This document shows positions 33,692 through 43,947 of a stretch of DNA of 64,000 bases, piece after piece. Source of the stretch: JBMOLK01 sp049325575 (lineage in GTDB: Bacteria; Bacillota; Clostridia; Acetivibrionales; Acetivibrionaceae); contig JBMOLK010000058.1 of NCBI GenBank assembly GCA_049325575.1, positions 1 to 64,000 of the forward strand, given 5' to 3'. The notes beneath the pieces are model-generated. The model was not told the origin of the DNA and did not search any database. It saw only the letters and a program-made list of their open reading frames with translations. The translations under genes were made by a program, and so were the position numbers. Within the stretch, counting starts at the first letter, position 1, and the number at the start of each line of letters is the position of its first letter.

Positions 33692-36436
33692 ATGGCCGAT
33701 GTTAATAAAATTTTGGAGACAGAGGAAGCAAAGAGGCTTAGAGAGTCAAGGGGAAACACTTCCAACTGGAGGCTCTGGGGGCCATATTTGAGTGAAAGAC
33801 AGTGGGGAACTGTGCGAGAGGATTACAGCCCTTACGGTAATGCGTGGGAATATTTTCCGCATGATCATGCCAGATCCCGGGCTTACCGATGGGGTGAGGA
33901 TGGTATTGCTGGAATATGTGACAGCAGCCAATGTCTTTGCTTTGCAATAGGGCTGTGGAATGGAAATGATCCTATTATAAAGGAAAGGCTGTTTGGACTA
34001 ACTGGAAACGAAGGTAATCATGGTGAAGATGTAAAGGAATACTATTTTTATTTAGCCAATACCCCCAGTCATTCATACATGAAGTATCTTTATAAATACC
34101 CCCAAGCTTCTTATCCGTTCAGCTTGTTGGTAAATGAGAACATAAGAAGGCGTGATTATCCCGGTCGTGGAGGAATGGAATTTGAGCTGCTTGATACAGG
34201 TGTATTTGATGATAACCGATATTTTGATGTCTATGTTGAATATGCAAAGAATTCTCCTGAAGACATTTTGATCAAGATAAGTGTAGTAAATAGAGGGCCT
34301 GATACAAGAACCGTTTATCTTTTACCTGCCTTGTGGTTTAGAAACACATGGTCATGGGGACATCCAGGAGAACAAAAGCCATTAATAAAACTGATAAGTT
34401 CCGACCTACGGTTAAGTGTCATTGAAGCTAATCATAATAAATTGGGGAAGAGATGGTTTTATTGTGAGAATCCCAATGAATTGTTGTTTACAGAAAACGA
34501 GACCAACATGAAAATATTAGACCAGCCCAATAAAAGTCCCTATGTAAAAGATGGCATAAATAACTATATTGCAGGGGGGATCAGGGATGCTGTCAACCCT
34601 AATAAAACCGGAACCAAAGCCTCTGCCAGCTATATACTTGAAATAAAGCCGTCAGATACAAAAACAATAAGACTAAGGTTAAGCGATGTGGAGAATATGT
34701 CTTCGCCTTTTGATGATAACTTTGAGACTTTATTTATAAAGCGTGAAAATGAAATGAATGAGTTTTATGACAGCATTTCTCCTTTAGATATGAGTGATGA
34801 ACTTCGGAGCATACAAAGGCAGGCATTTTATGGAATGTTGTGGAGCAAGCAGTTTTATTATTATGTTGTAGAACAGTGGCTTCAGGGAGATCCGGCAGGT
34901 CCACCTCCACCACCTGAAAGAAAAAATGGTAGAAACAGGGAATGGATTCATCTTCACAGTGAGGATATCCTATCAATGCCTGATAAGTGGGAATATCCCT
35001 GGTTTGCTGCGTGGGATCTCGCATTTCATACCATACCTCTGGCTATGATAGACCCTGACTTTGCAAAGCAGCAGCTGTATTTGTTTACACGCGAATGGTA
35101 TATGCATCCAAACGGACAGATTCCGGCATACGAATGGGCTTTTGGAGATGTAAACCCGCCGGTGGCTGCCTGGGCAGCATGGCGCGTCTACAAGATTGAA
35201 GGCAAATATTACGGACATAAGGATGTAGATTTTCTAAAAAGGATATTTACTAAACTTCTCTTATATTTTACATGGTGGGTAAACCGCAAGGATGCCTTTG
35301 GAAACAATGTCTTTGAAGGTGGTTTTCTTGGCCTTGACAATGTTTCCATGTTTGACAGGAGTAATCACGGGATACCCAACACTATAATAGAACAATCTGA
35401 CGGTACTGCCTGGATGGGAATGTATTGCCTTAATATGCTCAAAATTGCATCCGAGCTATCAAGGTTTGACTCTATGTATAGGGAGTGGTGTGGTAAATTC
35501 CTTCAGCACTTCTTTTATATTGCAGATGCAATGAACCATATAGGAGGAGATGCGGTGAACCTCTGGGATGATAATGATAAATTCTACTACGATGTTTTAC
35601 GTTTACCTGATAGGATGGTTTCCTTGAAGGTGCGTTCGATTGTAGGAATTATACCGCTTTTTGCAGTTGAGACTATTGATCTTGAATCGTTATTTGGCAA
35701 TATGGAACCTGATTTTGCCGATACTTCAGATTTTCCCGATCTTAGGTCACAGCTGGACTGGTATATTAAGAATCGTCCTGACTTGGCCTATCATGAGAAT
35801 ATTTCAATAAGAGGAATAGGCAGTGAAAATGTAAAAGATCCAAAGGGAGTGTTATTGTCATTTGTTGATACTAATAAGTTAAGATATATTTTGGAGAAGA
35901 TGCTTGATGAAAATGAGTTCTTAAGCCCGTATGGTGTAAGGTCTCTTTCAAAGTATCATGAGAACCATCCGGTCAGTATCAATGTCAAGGGCCAGGATTA
36001 CAGCATCAGGTATGAACCGGCTGAATCCACAACAGGAATGTTCGGAGGAAACTCCAACTGGCGTGGTCCGGTATGGTTTCCTATAAACTATCTCATTATT
36101 GAGTCTTTGCAGAAATTTCACTATTATTTGGGTGATGATTTTAGAGTTGAGTGCCCAAAGGGTTCAGGAAAAATGATGACTCTTTGGGAAGTATCTCTTG
36201 AATTATCGAAAAGGCTTATAGACATATTCATAAAAGACCCTAACCTGAATGGAAACCGTCCTGTTTACGGAGGTACGCAAAAATTCCAAAAAGATCCTCA
36301 TTGGAATCAGCTCATTTTATTCTATGAATACTTTCATGGTGATAATGGGGCGGGAATAGGTGCAAGTCACCAAACCGGTTGGACGGGGCTTATAGCTAAA
36401 TTGATCCATCAGTATATGGAATATAATACCCGGTAA
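33692..36436 (+). CDS. GH63/MGH1-like (alpha/alpha)6-barrel glycosidase, cytoplasmic
   Basis: A 914-residue protein of the mannosyl-oligosaccharide glucosidase / MGH1-like group. No signal peptide, so it acts inside the cell. The N-terminal beta domain contains [20 protein letters not shown], typical of bacterial members. The barrel has the aromatic-rich active-site segments [38 protein letters not shown] and [18 protein letters not shown]. Close relatives act on alpha-linked glucosyl or mannosyl sugars, for example mannosylglycerate, but most are uncharacterised. Strong GGAGGAAAG site. It is convergent with the mannan operon; a functional link is possible, not shown. Confidence 0.85.
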   Translation: MADVNKILETEEAKRLRESRGNTSNWRLWGPYLSERQWGTVREDYSPYGNAWEYFPHDHARSRAYRWGEDGIAGICDSSQCLCFAIGLWNGNDPIIKERLFGLTGNEGNHGEDVKEYYFYLANTPSHSYMKYLYKYPQASYPFSLLVNENIRRRDYPGRGGMEFELLDTGVFDDNRYFDVYVEYAKNSPEDILIKISVVNRGPDTRTVYLLPALWFRNTWSWGHPGEQKPLIKLISSDLRLSVIEANHNKLGKRWFYCENPNELLFTENETNMKILDQPNKSPYVKDGINNYIAGGIRDAVNPNKTGTKASASYILEIKPSDTKTIRLRLSDVENMSSPFDDNFETLFIKRENEMNEFYDSISPLDMSDELRSIQRQAFYGMLWSKQFYYYVVEQWLQGDPAGPPPPPERKNGRNREWIHLHSEDILSMPDKWEYPWFAAWDLAFHTIPLAMIDPDFAKQQLYLFTREWYMHPNGQIPAYEWAFGDVNPPVAAWAAWRVYKIEGKYYGHKDVDFLKRIFTKLLLYFTWWVNRKDAFGNNVFEGGFLGLDNVSMFDRSNHGIPNTIIEQSDGTAWMGMYCLNMLKIASELSRFDSMYREWCGKFLQHFFYIADAMNHIGGDAVNLWDDNDKFYYDVLRLPDRMVSLKVRSIVGIIPLFAVETIDLESLFGNMEPDFADTSDFPDLRSQLDWYIKNRPDLAYHENISIRGIGSENVKDPKGVLLSFVDTNKLRYILEKMLDENEFLSPYGVRSLSKYHENHPVSINVKGQDYSIRYEPAESTTGMFGGNSNWRGPVWFPINYLIIESLQKFHYYLGDDFRVECPKGSGKMMTLWEVSLELSKRLIDIFIKDPNLNGNRPVYGGTQKFQKDPHWNQLILFYEYFHGDNGAGIGASHQTGWTGLIAKLIHQYMEYNTR

Positions 36437-36463
36437 CGGGATATATTCCTGTTACCGGGTATT
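36425..36463. terminator. Hairpin overlapping the stop codon of the GH63-like gene
   Basis: AATACCCGGTAAC and GTTACCGGGTATT form a perfect 13-base stem with a 13-base loop. The TAA stop at 36434-36436 lies in the left arm. No long T-run, so termination may be factor-aided or bidirectional. Confidence 0.65.
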
Positions 36464-36523
36464 ATACTAATATGTCAGTTTGATAAACAAATACTAAAAG
36501 CTGCTTTCAATAGCATCGAAGGG

Positions 36524-37474
36524 TTAATCGTTTAAACAAAAGTAGTGCTTTATAGTGAGCTGTGAAGGCTTGTTAATAACGCTGTAGTCCCCGCTTTCTT
36601 TGGGTGGATTGTCTAACTCAACATTTACATCCCAATCCCATATGCAGTATCCGTAATGCCATTCCAGTTTATTACACTTCTCAAACATCAGTCTGAAAAA
36701 CCTATCTTGCTCTTCAGAGTCTACGGGATATTTACCAACCACAGTCCAATCATTTGGAACAAGTGCTGCAGATTTTGTGGATGGACAACCTACCTCGGAA
36801 AAGAAGAAGGGTTTTTTGTATTTTTGTACAACTGTTTCAATTCTCTTTATCTGATTTTCCCAGTCACTTTCAGGATAATAACCGGATGAAGATATAACAT
36901 CAAGAGCATCCCACCATTTTACATTATGCTCCTGGTATTTGTCGCAGTTATATGTGATAAGTCCGGAGTATACCTGTCTAACCATTCCTATAAGCTCTCT
37001 CCACTCGTTTTCCCTGTGGTCTGTTCCAACCAATTCGCATCCAATAATAAGCATATCTACAGATTCTTTTTCACATAGATCAGCATAATGAACAATATAT
37101 TCCGTATAACTTTTAAACCAGTCTTTCCATTTTGGTTCACATGGGACATCTTCATCAAAGAAACGAATATATGCTCTCCAGTATCCATCCCGTACGTTAA
37201 CCATTGGCTTTACAATAACTTTTAGATTTCTGGCTAATGAATACTTAATAAGCTCGGAAAGCTGCTCATCTTTAAACATATGAGGTCCTTTCCAGTCTAT
37301 ATGAGTAGAATAGCAGTGATCCTGAAGTGCAGCAAAAGCAAAGGTCACTGTATTTATTGAGCACATTTCAATCATTGCGTCTATTTGCTTTTTGGCATTT
37401 TCAATATTAGTTTCGGCTGCATTCCATATAACAAAATTAAATGATTTAATATTCCATAAGCTTTTTTGCTTCAT
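36524..37474 (-). CDS. GH113 beta-1,4-mannanase-like enzyme, cytoplasmic
   Basis: A 316-residue TIM-barrel hydrolase of the GH113 type (Alicyclobacillus ManA-like). Acid/base Glu near 147 is in IIGCELVGTDHRENEW and nucleophile Glu near 227 is in PFFFSEVGCPS, the usual clan A positions. No signal peptide, so it would cut mannan oligosaccharides after import. It is the last gene of the operon, 21 bases after the epimerase. The ATG at 37474 has AGGAGAG upstream; a TTG just before is an alternative. Product specificity (mannanase or exo-mannosidase) is inferred from family. Confidence 0.85.
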   Translation of the reverse strand: MKQKSLWNIKSFNFVIWNAAETNIENAKKQIDAMIEMCSINTVTFAFAALQDHCYSTHIDWKGPHMFKDEQLSELIKYSLARNLKVIVKPMVNVRDGYWRAYIRFFDEDVPCEPKWKDWFKSYTEYIVHYADLCEKESVDMLIIGCELVGTDHRENEWRELIGMVRQVYSGLITYNCDKYQEHNVKWWDALDVISSSGYYPESDWENQIKRIETVVQKYKKPFFFSEVGCPSTKSAALVPNDWTVVGKYPVDSEEQDRFFRLMFEKCNKLEWHYGYCIWDWDVNVELDNPPKESGDYSVINKPSQLTIKHYFCLND

Positions 37475-37495
37475 CAATTTTCTCTCCTACAATAG

Positions 37496-38701
37496 TTATT
37501 TTAGGGATTTAAGTCTTTCTAACATTTCAAAGCACATTCTACTGTTATGGTAGGGACATTTCCAGGGACCTACCTTATCACTGCGTGTGATCTTTTTGCC
37601 ATCTGCCGAGACCCCCCAAAACCATTCACCTTTTTCCTTGTCAACGATAAACCTGTCAATGAATTCCCAGACATCAAAGGATGCATTAAGGAAGTAGTCC
37701 TTTCCGGTGAGCTGAAATGCATTGAAAAAGCCAACAATGGACTCTGCTTGAGCCCACCAGTCTTTACAGCTGTCGGTTATTATACCATGTTCTGCTTCAT
37801 TGCATATTCCTCCGTATTTACGGTCGATTCCCTTATCGTATACAGTTTGTGCCATTTTCACTGCCATATCATTGACCTGCACCAGAACTTCCTTATCACC
37901 TAAAACTTCTGCAGCTTCACGTAAAAGCCAGCTGCCTTCAATATCATGTCCGAAGGAGGTACTTTGTGACAGTGGATTCCAGGACTTGTCGAAGTAAAGA
38001 TTAAAGCAGCAGTTTTCCTTATCAATTATATGTTCAATAGTTACATCTACAAGTTCTCTTAATCTGTATTTCAATTCACTATTGTTCCAAACCCTTAAAA
38101 GGTTAGTGTATGCCTCCATAACATGAAGGTGTGTGTTCAAGGTTTTCATAGCATTTTCATCTTTATTGCTAAGACTCATATCTTCGGTAGGAGACCAGTC
38201 ACGGGCGAATGCTTCAATATAGCCTTTAAGTTCATTATCATATGCATGCTTCTCCAAGGTTCTAAAGAGCTCTACAGCTATGTAAAGGCTTTCCTTGTTT
38301 CCGGTAGCCCTGTAATATTCGGAAAGTCCATATATGGTAAAAGCTATTGCATATACTTGCTTCTTGGAGTTCACAACATTCCCTTTACACCCAAGCATCC
38401 AGTACACACCTTTAAATTCACTGTCTATAAAATGATCAAGTATAAAGTTGTATGCCCGGTTTGCCATGAAGAGGTACTTTTCATCCTTATAAATGCGATA
38501 AGCTGTTGAAAAAGTCCATAAGATTCGCGAGTATAGTACGGAAGATTTGTCATGCTTTTTATCTATAGTCATATTATTGGATATGTACCCGTAAAAGCCG
38601 CCGTTTTCTTCATCAATGATATTATCAATCCAGAACTTAAGTATATTATTAAGCTCTTTTTCCAGAGTACAATAAAAGGATTTTAATTTGTCAGTATACA
38701 T
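37496..38701 (-). CDS. Cellobiose/mannobiose 2-epimerase (AGE family)
   Basis: Converts the reducing-end sugar of a beta-1,4 disaccharide at C2, for example mannobiose to mannosyl-glucose. 401 residues from the ATG at 38701, which has GAGGTG seven bases before; the longer open frame upstream has no support. Barrel motifs: GGFYGYIS, NTHLHVMEAYTNLLRVW, SFGHDIEGSWLL, DWWAQAESIVGF and GPWKCPYHNSRMCFEM, with the catalytic histidines in NTHLH, GHDIE and PYHN. Between an ABC permease gene and a GH113 gene, mannobiose is the likely substrate. No GH130 phosphorylase is in the window. Confidence 0.9.
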   Translation of the reverse strand: MYTDKLKSFYCTLEKELNNILKFWIDNIIDEENGGFYGYISNNMTIDKKHDKSSVLYSRILWTFSTAYRIYKDEKYLFMANRAYNFILDHFIDSEFKGVYWMLGCKGNVVNSKKQVYAIAFTIYGLSEYYRATGNKESLYIAVELFRTLEKHAYDNELKGYIEAFARDWSPTEDMSLSNKDENAMKTLNTHLHVMEAYTNLLRVWNNSELKYRLRELVDVTIEHIIDKENCCFNLYFDKSWNPLSQSTSFGHDIEGSWLLREAAEVLGDKEVLVQVNDMAVKMAQTVYDKGIDRKYGGICNEAEHGIITDSCKDWWAQAESIVGFFNAFQLTGKDYFLNASFDVWEFIDRFIVDKEKGEWFWGVSADGKKITRSDKVGPWKCPYHNSRMCFEMLERLKSLK

Positions 38702-38733
38702 TGATTTGCACCTCATATTATTACTATTATGAT

Positions 38734-39570
38734 CTACGATTTTACCGATCCGCCGGTAAATCCATTGTAGAAATATTTTTGCAGGAACAAAAATGCAATT
38801 AAAGTTGGAATAATGGCTATAATAATTCCGGCACAAATAACTTCCCAATGCGCTCCGTAAGGTCCCTTGAATCTGAAAAGACAGGTTGAAACAGTCTGTA
38901 GTCCGTTTTTAGGCATATATAGGAAAGGGGTATAAAAATCATTATACACACCTATGCCTTTTAGGATAATAACTACTGCAATTGCAGGCTTAAGCAGGGG
39001 GAGAATGATTTTCCTGTATATTGTAAAATACGAGGCACCCTCAAGCATGGCGGATTCATCAAGTGATACTGAAATGTTAGATATAAACTGTATGAAAATA
39101 TAAATTGCCATTATGTCTGTTCCTATACCCAGTATAATGAGGGCCAGCCTTGAGTTAAATAGACCGAAAAAGTTAATAACTTTAAATGTTGCAACCTGTG
39201 TAGTAACAGAGGGTATTAGTGTTGCCAGTAAAAATGCTCCTACTATCAGCTTGCTACCCCTAAATTTAAAACGGTCCAGTACATATGCCACCATTGTACC
39301 TATAATTATTGTACCGAAGAGAACAGCAGCCAATATAATTATTGTATTCATGAAACCTATAAGCATACCGGCTTCAAAAAATGCGCGCTTGTAATTGGCA
39401 AAATTCAGCCAATTCTCCGGTGGAGTTAAAGGGTTTGTGGACCTGAACTCCTCGCCTGTCTTTAAGGAGGTAAAGAAAACAACCAGTATAGGTATTATAG
39501 CAGCTAGCGAACCTAATATGAGAGAAAGATATTTAATTGAATTTAAAATAGTACTTTTTACATTAATCAT
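38734..39570 (-). CDS. Sugar ABC transporter permease, MalG type
   Basis: A 278-residue inner-membrane permease with six predicted helices and the cytoplasmic ATPase-contact loop ESAMLEGASYFTIYRKIILPLLKPA. Its C-terminal shape (QKYFYNGFTGGSVK) is standard for the MalG-type half of oligosaccharide importers (CUT1). It works with the permease encoded just upstream and a binding protein. No ATPase gene is present, so a shared MsmK-like ATPase encoded elsewhere is expected. Confidence 0.92.
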   Translation of the reverse strand: MINVKSTILNSIKYLSLILGSLAAIIPILVVFFTSLKTGEEFRSTNPLTPPENWLNFANYKRAFFEAGMLIGFMNTIIILAAVLFGTIIIGTMVAYVLDRFKFRGSKLIVGAFLLATLIPSVTTQVATFKVINFFGLFNSRLALIILGIGTDIMAIYIFIQFISNISVSLDESAMLEGASYFTIYRKIILPLLKPAIAVVIILKGIGVYNDFYTPFLYMPKNGLQTVSTCLFRFKGPYGAHWEVICAGIIIAIIPTLIAFLFLQKYFYNGFTGGSVKS

Positions 39571-39579
39571 ATACCTTTC

Positions 39580-40458
39580 CTATGCCCTCCTTTCAGAAAA
39601 GAATTTCTTCTGGATTAACGTAACTATAATTACAATAAGCAGTAGCACTACTCCCATAGCAGAAGCCATACCATACTTCCTCCATTTGAATGCGGTGTCA
39701 ACTGTTTGTATGACAAATGTCATACTTCCATTAGATCCTCCGGTCATAATATAAGGCATCTCAAACACCCCTATTGAACCGCTTATAGCTAGAATCATAT
39801 TGAGTTCTATAACTTTTTTAATAGAAGGCAGAATAATGTATCTGAACTGATACCACCTATTGGCACCATCAATTTCCGCTGCTTCATAGAGTTCGGAGGG
39901 AATTGACTGGATAGAGCCTAGAAAGAAAATGAACATATAGCCCATATATCTCCATATGGATGCCCCTACTAAAGAAAAGTTGATGACTTGTGGGTTGCCC
40001 AACCATAGGGTAGTAAAATTGCCAAGTCCCAGAAGTTTTAATACACTATCAAGTGTGCCATCAGGCCGGAAAAAGAATACAAATATCAAGCTTATTGCAA
40101 CTCCATTCAAAAGATAGGGAAAGAATAAGACGCCTTTAAACAAGTTGCGGCCTTTAAGCTTAAAACTTAAGATGGTTGCAAAATATAATGCCAGGACTAA
40201 CTGCACCAATGATCCGCCTAGATAATACAAACTGGTTTTAAATACAGTAAAATAGTCAGGGTTTGTAAATAAAGTAATATAGTTTTCAAGACCAACAAAT
40301 TCCTTTGTTTTTGAAAACCCGTCCCACTCGGTAAAACTGAAGTACAACAGGTTTGCAGCAGGAAAATAGGAAAATATCAAAAGTAGCGTGAGTGGTAAGA
40401 ATAAAAAGGTTACAATGACAACCCGCCGCTGAATCTTGTAGCTGAGTTGCGAGAACAT
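39580..40458 (-). CDS. Sugar ABC transporter permease, MalF type
   Basis: A 292-residue CUT1 permease. Features: cytoplasmic N-terminus followed by a helix (VTFLFLPLTLLLIFSYFPA), helices spaced over the whole length and the coupling loop ELYEAAEIDGANRWYQFRYIILPSIKKV. It partners the MalG-type permease nine bases downstream. The preceding binding-protein gene is separated by an intercistronic hairpin. Confidence 0.92.
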   Translation of the reverse strand: MFSQLSYKIQRRVVIVTFLFLPLTLLLIFSYFPAANLLYFSFTEWDGFSKTKEFVGLENYITLFTNPDYFTVFKTSLYYLGGSLVQLVLALYFATILSFKLKGRNLFKGVLFFPYLLNGVAISLIFVFFFRPDGTLDSVLKLLGLGNFTTLWLGNPQVINFSLVGASIWRYMGYMFIFFLGSIQSIPSELYEAAEIDGANRWYQFRYIILPSIKKVIELNMILAISGSIGVFEMPYIMTGGSNGSMTFVIQTVDTAFKWRKYGMASAMGVVLLLIVIIVTLIQKKFFSERRA

Positions 40459-40560
40459 GACTACACCTCCATTAAAAAAGACCCCTTATAAAAAGAAATA
40501 TCTAATAAGTCCATAAAATAAAATATTTAGTAAAAAAAGTATATGTCATAATGAAAGAAT

Positions 40561-40587
40561 AAGGGAAAGCGTTGATAACTTCCCCTT
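40561..40587 (-). terminator. Intercistronic hairpin after the binding-protein gene
   Basis: On the minus strand AAGGGGAAG pairs with CTTTCCCTT with one mismatch, followed by a T-rich stretch. Such hairpins often keep binding-protein mRNA more abundant than permease mRNA. Confidence 0.45.
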
Positions 40588-40643
40588 AACTTCTTTAATA
40601 TTACGCTCTTGCAAGTTTATAGATTTTAAATCTCTAAAGGCAA

Positions 40644-42002
40644 CTACTCTCCGATTTTTCCTTCTTTTATGAGCTTCTTACGAGTATCTGACCATTTTTT
40701 ATTAAGTTCATTCATGATATCATCATATGTTCTTCCTTTTTTGTTTCCTAAAGCAGTCTCAATAATATCCTTCTTGAAATTCTCTGCCCAAAGACCAACT
40801 TCACTTTCCTTATCAATGGCGTCAAGCCATCCGTTTTCACCTTCTTTTGGTCCATTGTCAACTATCATCTCGACGCCCATGTTCTGGAAGTCCTTTAATG
40901 TATCAGGATATTCAGCACCCTTTAAAGAAGGAATCATGGATTCGTTATATGCATAATTGGATTCGTCCATTAACCACCAAAGCCATGCTTTAGCTGCTTC
41001 TATGTTTTTGCTGTTTTTGTTAATACAAAGCCTGTAATCTCCGGAAGCTGATGCAAACATTTTTCCATCCTTGTTATACGGGAAAGGCATGTAAGCAATA
41101 TCCTCGGGGGTTTTGGTTAGAGCTTTTATCTGACCAATCGCCCAGGAACCAAGAGCCATTGCAGCGATTTTACCATCTGCCAGCATTTGCTTTGAAGATT
41201 CCCAATCGGTAGTCATAGGGTCCTTTTCAACCAACTTCTCTTTTACCATATCATACATCAGCTTGTAAACTACATAATGCGGTCTTCCTGGTGCGAAAGG
41301 GTCGTCCAGATGAGGTAGCACCTGGTTAACATAATTAGCATCGCCTGCAACGTTTACCCTGTATGATTCCCATTGATTTAGAGGCCAGTTTGATGCATAG
41401 TTGGTATATATGGGTATGGAATCAGTTTTTTCTTTAATTAGCTTCATAGCAGCGATGAAATCTTCCGGAGACTTTGGTATATCAGTAATCCCTGCCTGGA
41501 CAAATAGCTTCTTATTGTATACGATACCGCTGCAGTTGCCAGATGGGGTAACGCTATAAATATCATCGCCTATGTATCTTTCTTGAGTGAATTCGTATTT
41601 CTTTTCCAGTTCAGACTTTTTACCTAAAGGTATGAAGTAACTTGGCATATCTGAATCTTTCATTTTAGAAGGCATCATCAATACATCGCCGTAATTGTTT
41701 GAATTCATACGGATTGCTATTTCGCCTTCATAGTCTGTCATTGCTTCAAAATTAACCTTTACATTGGGGTATTTCTCATTAAACCTCTTTGCATATTCTT
41801 CCCATCCACCGTTCATAAGGTCAGTTCGGTGATTTACGAACGTAATTTCTCCTTTGATTGCGTTCTTGTCATTGGGAACTGTTGTGCTTTCCGCGGATGT
41901 TGGTACAGGTTTGGTAGACTCTGAAGTTGTCCCGCAGCCCACAAGAGTGGCGACTACCATAGCAGCACCTAGAGTTAGTGATAAAAGCTTTTTCTTATTC
42001 AT
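40644..42002 (-). CDS. Oligosaccharide ABC transporter substrate-binding lipoprotein
   Basis: A 452-residue family 1 solute-binding protein. The signal peptide ends in the lipobox LVGC (Cys near 23) followed by a Ser/Thr tether. Typical features are ITFVNHRTDLMNGGWEEYAKRFNEKYP and the MLADGKIAAMALGSWAIGQI helix. It is the first gene of the operon with the two permeases, the epimerase and GH113, so it likely binds mannan oligosaccharides. Start behind AAAGGGGGAATAAA. Confidence 0.92.
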   Translation of the reverse strand: MNKKKLLSLTLGAAMVVATLVGCGTTSESTKPVPTSAESTTVPNDKNAIKGEITFVNHRTDLMNGGWEEYAKRFNEKYPNVKVNFEAMTDYEGEIAIRMNSNNYGDVLMMPSKMKDSDMPSYFIPLGKKSELEKKYEFTQERYIGDDIYSVTPSGNCSGIVYNKKLFVQAGITDIPKSPEDFIAAMKLIKEKTDSIPIYTNYASNWPLNQWESYRVNVAGDANYVNQVLPHLDDPFAPGRPHYVVYKLMYDMVKEKLVEKDPMTTDWESSKQMLADGKIAAMALGSWAIGQIKALTKTPEDIAYMPFPYNKDGKMFASASGDYRLCINKNSKNIEAAKAWLWWLMDESNYAYNESMIPSLKGAEYPDTLKDFQNMGVEMIVDNGPKEGENGWLDAIDKESEVGLWAENFKKDIIETALGNKKGRTYDDIMNELNKKWSDTRKKLIKEGKIGE

Positions 42003-42092
42003 TTTATTCCCCCTTTAAATTTATGGAAGTGTCAAAAAGTTTAATAACCTTCTGGCAGCTAACCACTTAATTTATAAACTTTATTTTATTTA

Positions 42093-42105
42093 TTAACAGA
42101 GTTAA
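42093..42105. promoter_or_regulatory. Candidate LacI-type operator TTAACAGAGTTAA
   Basis: Five-base inverted arms TTAAC/GTTAA around AGA, lying between the -35 and -10 of the putative promoter of the binding-protein gene. Binding by the neighbouring LacI-family protein is inference. Confidence 0.35.
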
Positions 42106-42424
42106 CTGAAATCAAGAATGTATACGCCAACTTTTGTATGCTAAAGCTTAGTTTTATAAATTTATTTGTGATTAAGTAATAGTTAAGTTAACGATTAAGT
42201 TTATACAAATTATATATCCTTAAGGCACTCAATGTCAATACGATAGACTTATTTTTTAAAACTAATTTTTATTTGCTCATACTGTATACACTTTATGCAT
42301 ATGTATTTCTTTATAACCTGTTTTTTTCGCATGCTTTAAACAGATTTAGCAAAGATACACTATTTTTAGAAGATGTTTAACCATTAGCTAATAACATCTA
42401 TTATCACACCGGCAGCAAGCCCAA

Positions 42425-42455
42425 TAAAAAACAAGGTGATACCTGATCACCTTGT
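42425..42455 (-). terminator. Intrinsic terminator of the LacI-family gene
   Basis: On the minus strand ACAAGGTGAT pairs with ATCACCTTGT around a five-base loop and is followed by TTTTTT. Confidence 0.9.
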
Positions 42456-42494
42456 CTATATCTTATTGATTGTATTTAGTGACACAATCCATGA

Positions 42495-43505
42495 TTAATC
42501 TTTGTTAATAGCCCGAACCGACTGTCTGTATACGATTCTACCTTTAATCAATACCCTTCCGAAACTTTTATTTTCCTTCTTGATTTTACTTAGAATAAAT
42601 CTAATCGCTGTCAATGCCATTTCTTCAACATCAACTTCAACAGTTGTGATTTGAGGACTGGAAATGGTTGCATAAATATCATTATCAAACCCTACTACCG
42701 AAAAATCATTTGGAACAGTATAACCCATTTCTTTGAGTTTAAGTATAAGATTATGGGCAACCTCATCGCAGTTACAGACAAAAGCTGTAGGCATATTTTT
42801 AGGGAAGACAAGTTCTATATACCTTCCATGTTCATCACGGTCGCATATCACATATTCCTCTTTTAGCTTTTCTCCATGCTCCAAAAGGGATTTATAAAAG
42901 CCCAGAAAACGGTCCTGAATACTGCTGGTTGCATATATATTCCCTACAAAAGCTATATCTCTATGTCCGTTTTTTATTAAATAACTGGTGATTTGATATG
43001 CTCCATAAAAATTATCTACGGCTACCGAATCAATATTTGAATGCTCATCATAGAAGTCTAAAAAAACTATGGGAATATCAATATTTTGCAACACTTCTAT
43101 ATAACGCTTGCTTACTTGCCCCAAGATGATTAAGCCGTCAACTTTTTTGTCGTAATAAAGCTTGGGCAAATTTAAGTTTTCCTCTTCCTCGGAATTCAAT
43201 ATTTGCAGAATACCACAGTAATTGAACCTTTCTAATGTTTTTGTTATGTGTTTAAAGAAATTAAAATAAAATGATTGATCTCCCATGAAATGCTCTGCCA
43301 CTACAACACCGATGTTATATGAGTAACCATCTCTCATGGACTTGGCCAACATGTTATACCTGTATCCCATCTCATCGGCAAGTTTTTTGATCTTATTCTT
43401 AAGGTCCTCTCCTACTCCATCTTTATCATTAAGAGCCTTGGATACGGTTACAGTGCTAATATTCAGTTTTTTTGCGATATCCTTCATTGTTGTATTCTTT
43501 GCCAT
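42495..43505 (-). CDS. LacI-family transcriptional regulator
   Basis: A 336-residue repressor. The N-terminal helix-turn-helix TMKDIAKKLNISTVTVSKALND and hinge helix region lead into a periplasmic-binding-protein-like effector domain (KVDGLIILG, IPIVFLDFYD, VAVDNFYGAYQITSYLIKNGHRDIAFVG). It lies upstream of, and on the same strand as, the mannan operon and has its own terminator. It likely responds to a mannan-derived sugar and controls that operon. Confidence 0.92.
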   Translation of the reverse strand: MAKNTTMKDIAKKLNISTVTVSKALNDKDGVGEDLKNKIKKLADEMGYRYNMLAKSMRDGYSYNIGVVVAEHFMGDQSFYFNFFKHITKTLERFNYCGILQILNSEEEENLNLPKLYYDKKVDGLIILGQVSKRYIEVLQNIDIPIVFLDFYDEHSNIDSVAVDNFYGAYQITSYLIKNGHRDIAFVGNIYATSSIQDRFLGFYKSLLEHGEKLKEEYVICDRDEHGRYIELVFPKNMPTAFVCNCDEVAHNLILKLKEMGYTVPNDFSVVGFDNDIYATISSPQITTVEVDVEEMALTAIRFILSKIKKENKSFGRVLIKGRIVYRQSVRAINKD

Positions 43506-43947
43506 AAAGCGCCCCCACTTTCTAACAATAACATAACTCTATAAAACAACTGTAAGTAATACACGAATACTAACCCAACCCCGCTCTAACAGCTAAGATT
43601 AACGTTTACTTTACAATTTAATTTAGCATACATTTTACATACATGTCAATAGAGATGAAAGCCGAGAGGAGCAGGAAAGATACTGCTGCCGCTAAATCCA
43701 AAGGATATCACTTTGTATGTTTTGAAAACTCATAAAGTTTTTATGTACATCAATACTATTTCCATTATCATTTATGCTGTGAGCTTTAGCCGGCGGCATG
43801 TTGTGAGTTGGCTGAAAGATATGTCCGCATTTCATTTTGCCGTTTATGAGGGTCAAGTTTTTGCTGCTTTATAGCTTTTCTAAATTCAATGATTATTTAT
43901 CATTATTGTGATATAATTATGATATACTAAACACAGGAGATGATTAT
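43506..43947. other. Intergenic region between the LacI gene and the toxin-antitoxin pair
   Basis: 442 bases between divergent genes. Upstream of the LacI start is TTAACGTTTA (43599-43608), similar to the site in the operon promoter region. Near the antitoxin start is an extended -10 element (TGATATAAT, about 43909-43917). No gene or strong hairpin was seen in the middle. Confidence 0.45.

Larger units (their letters stand above)
42003..42494. other. Regulatory region between the LacI gene and the mannan operon
   Basis: 492 AT-rich bases. Minus-strand promoter candidate TTGATT-17-TAAATA near 42086-42114, with the palindrome TTAACAGAGTTAA (42093-42105) in its spacer. A second LacI-like half site TTAACGATTAA lies at 42188-42198. 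The LacI terminator is at 42425-42455. No gene seen. Confidence 0.5.
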
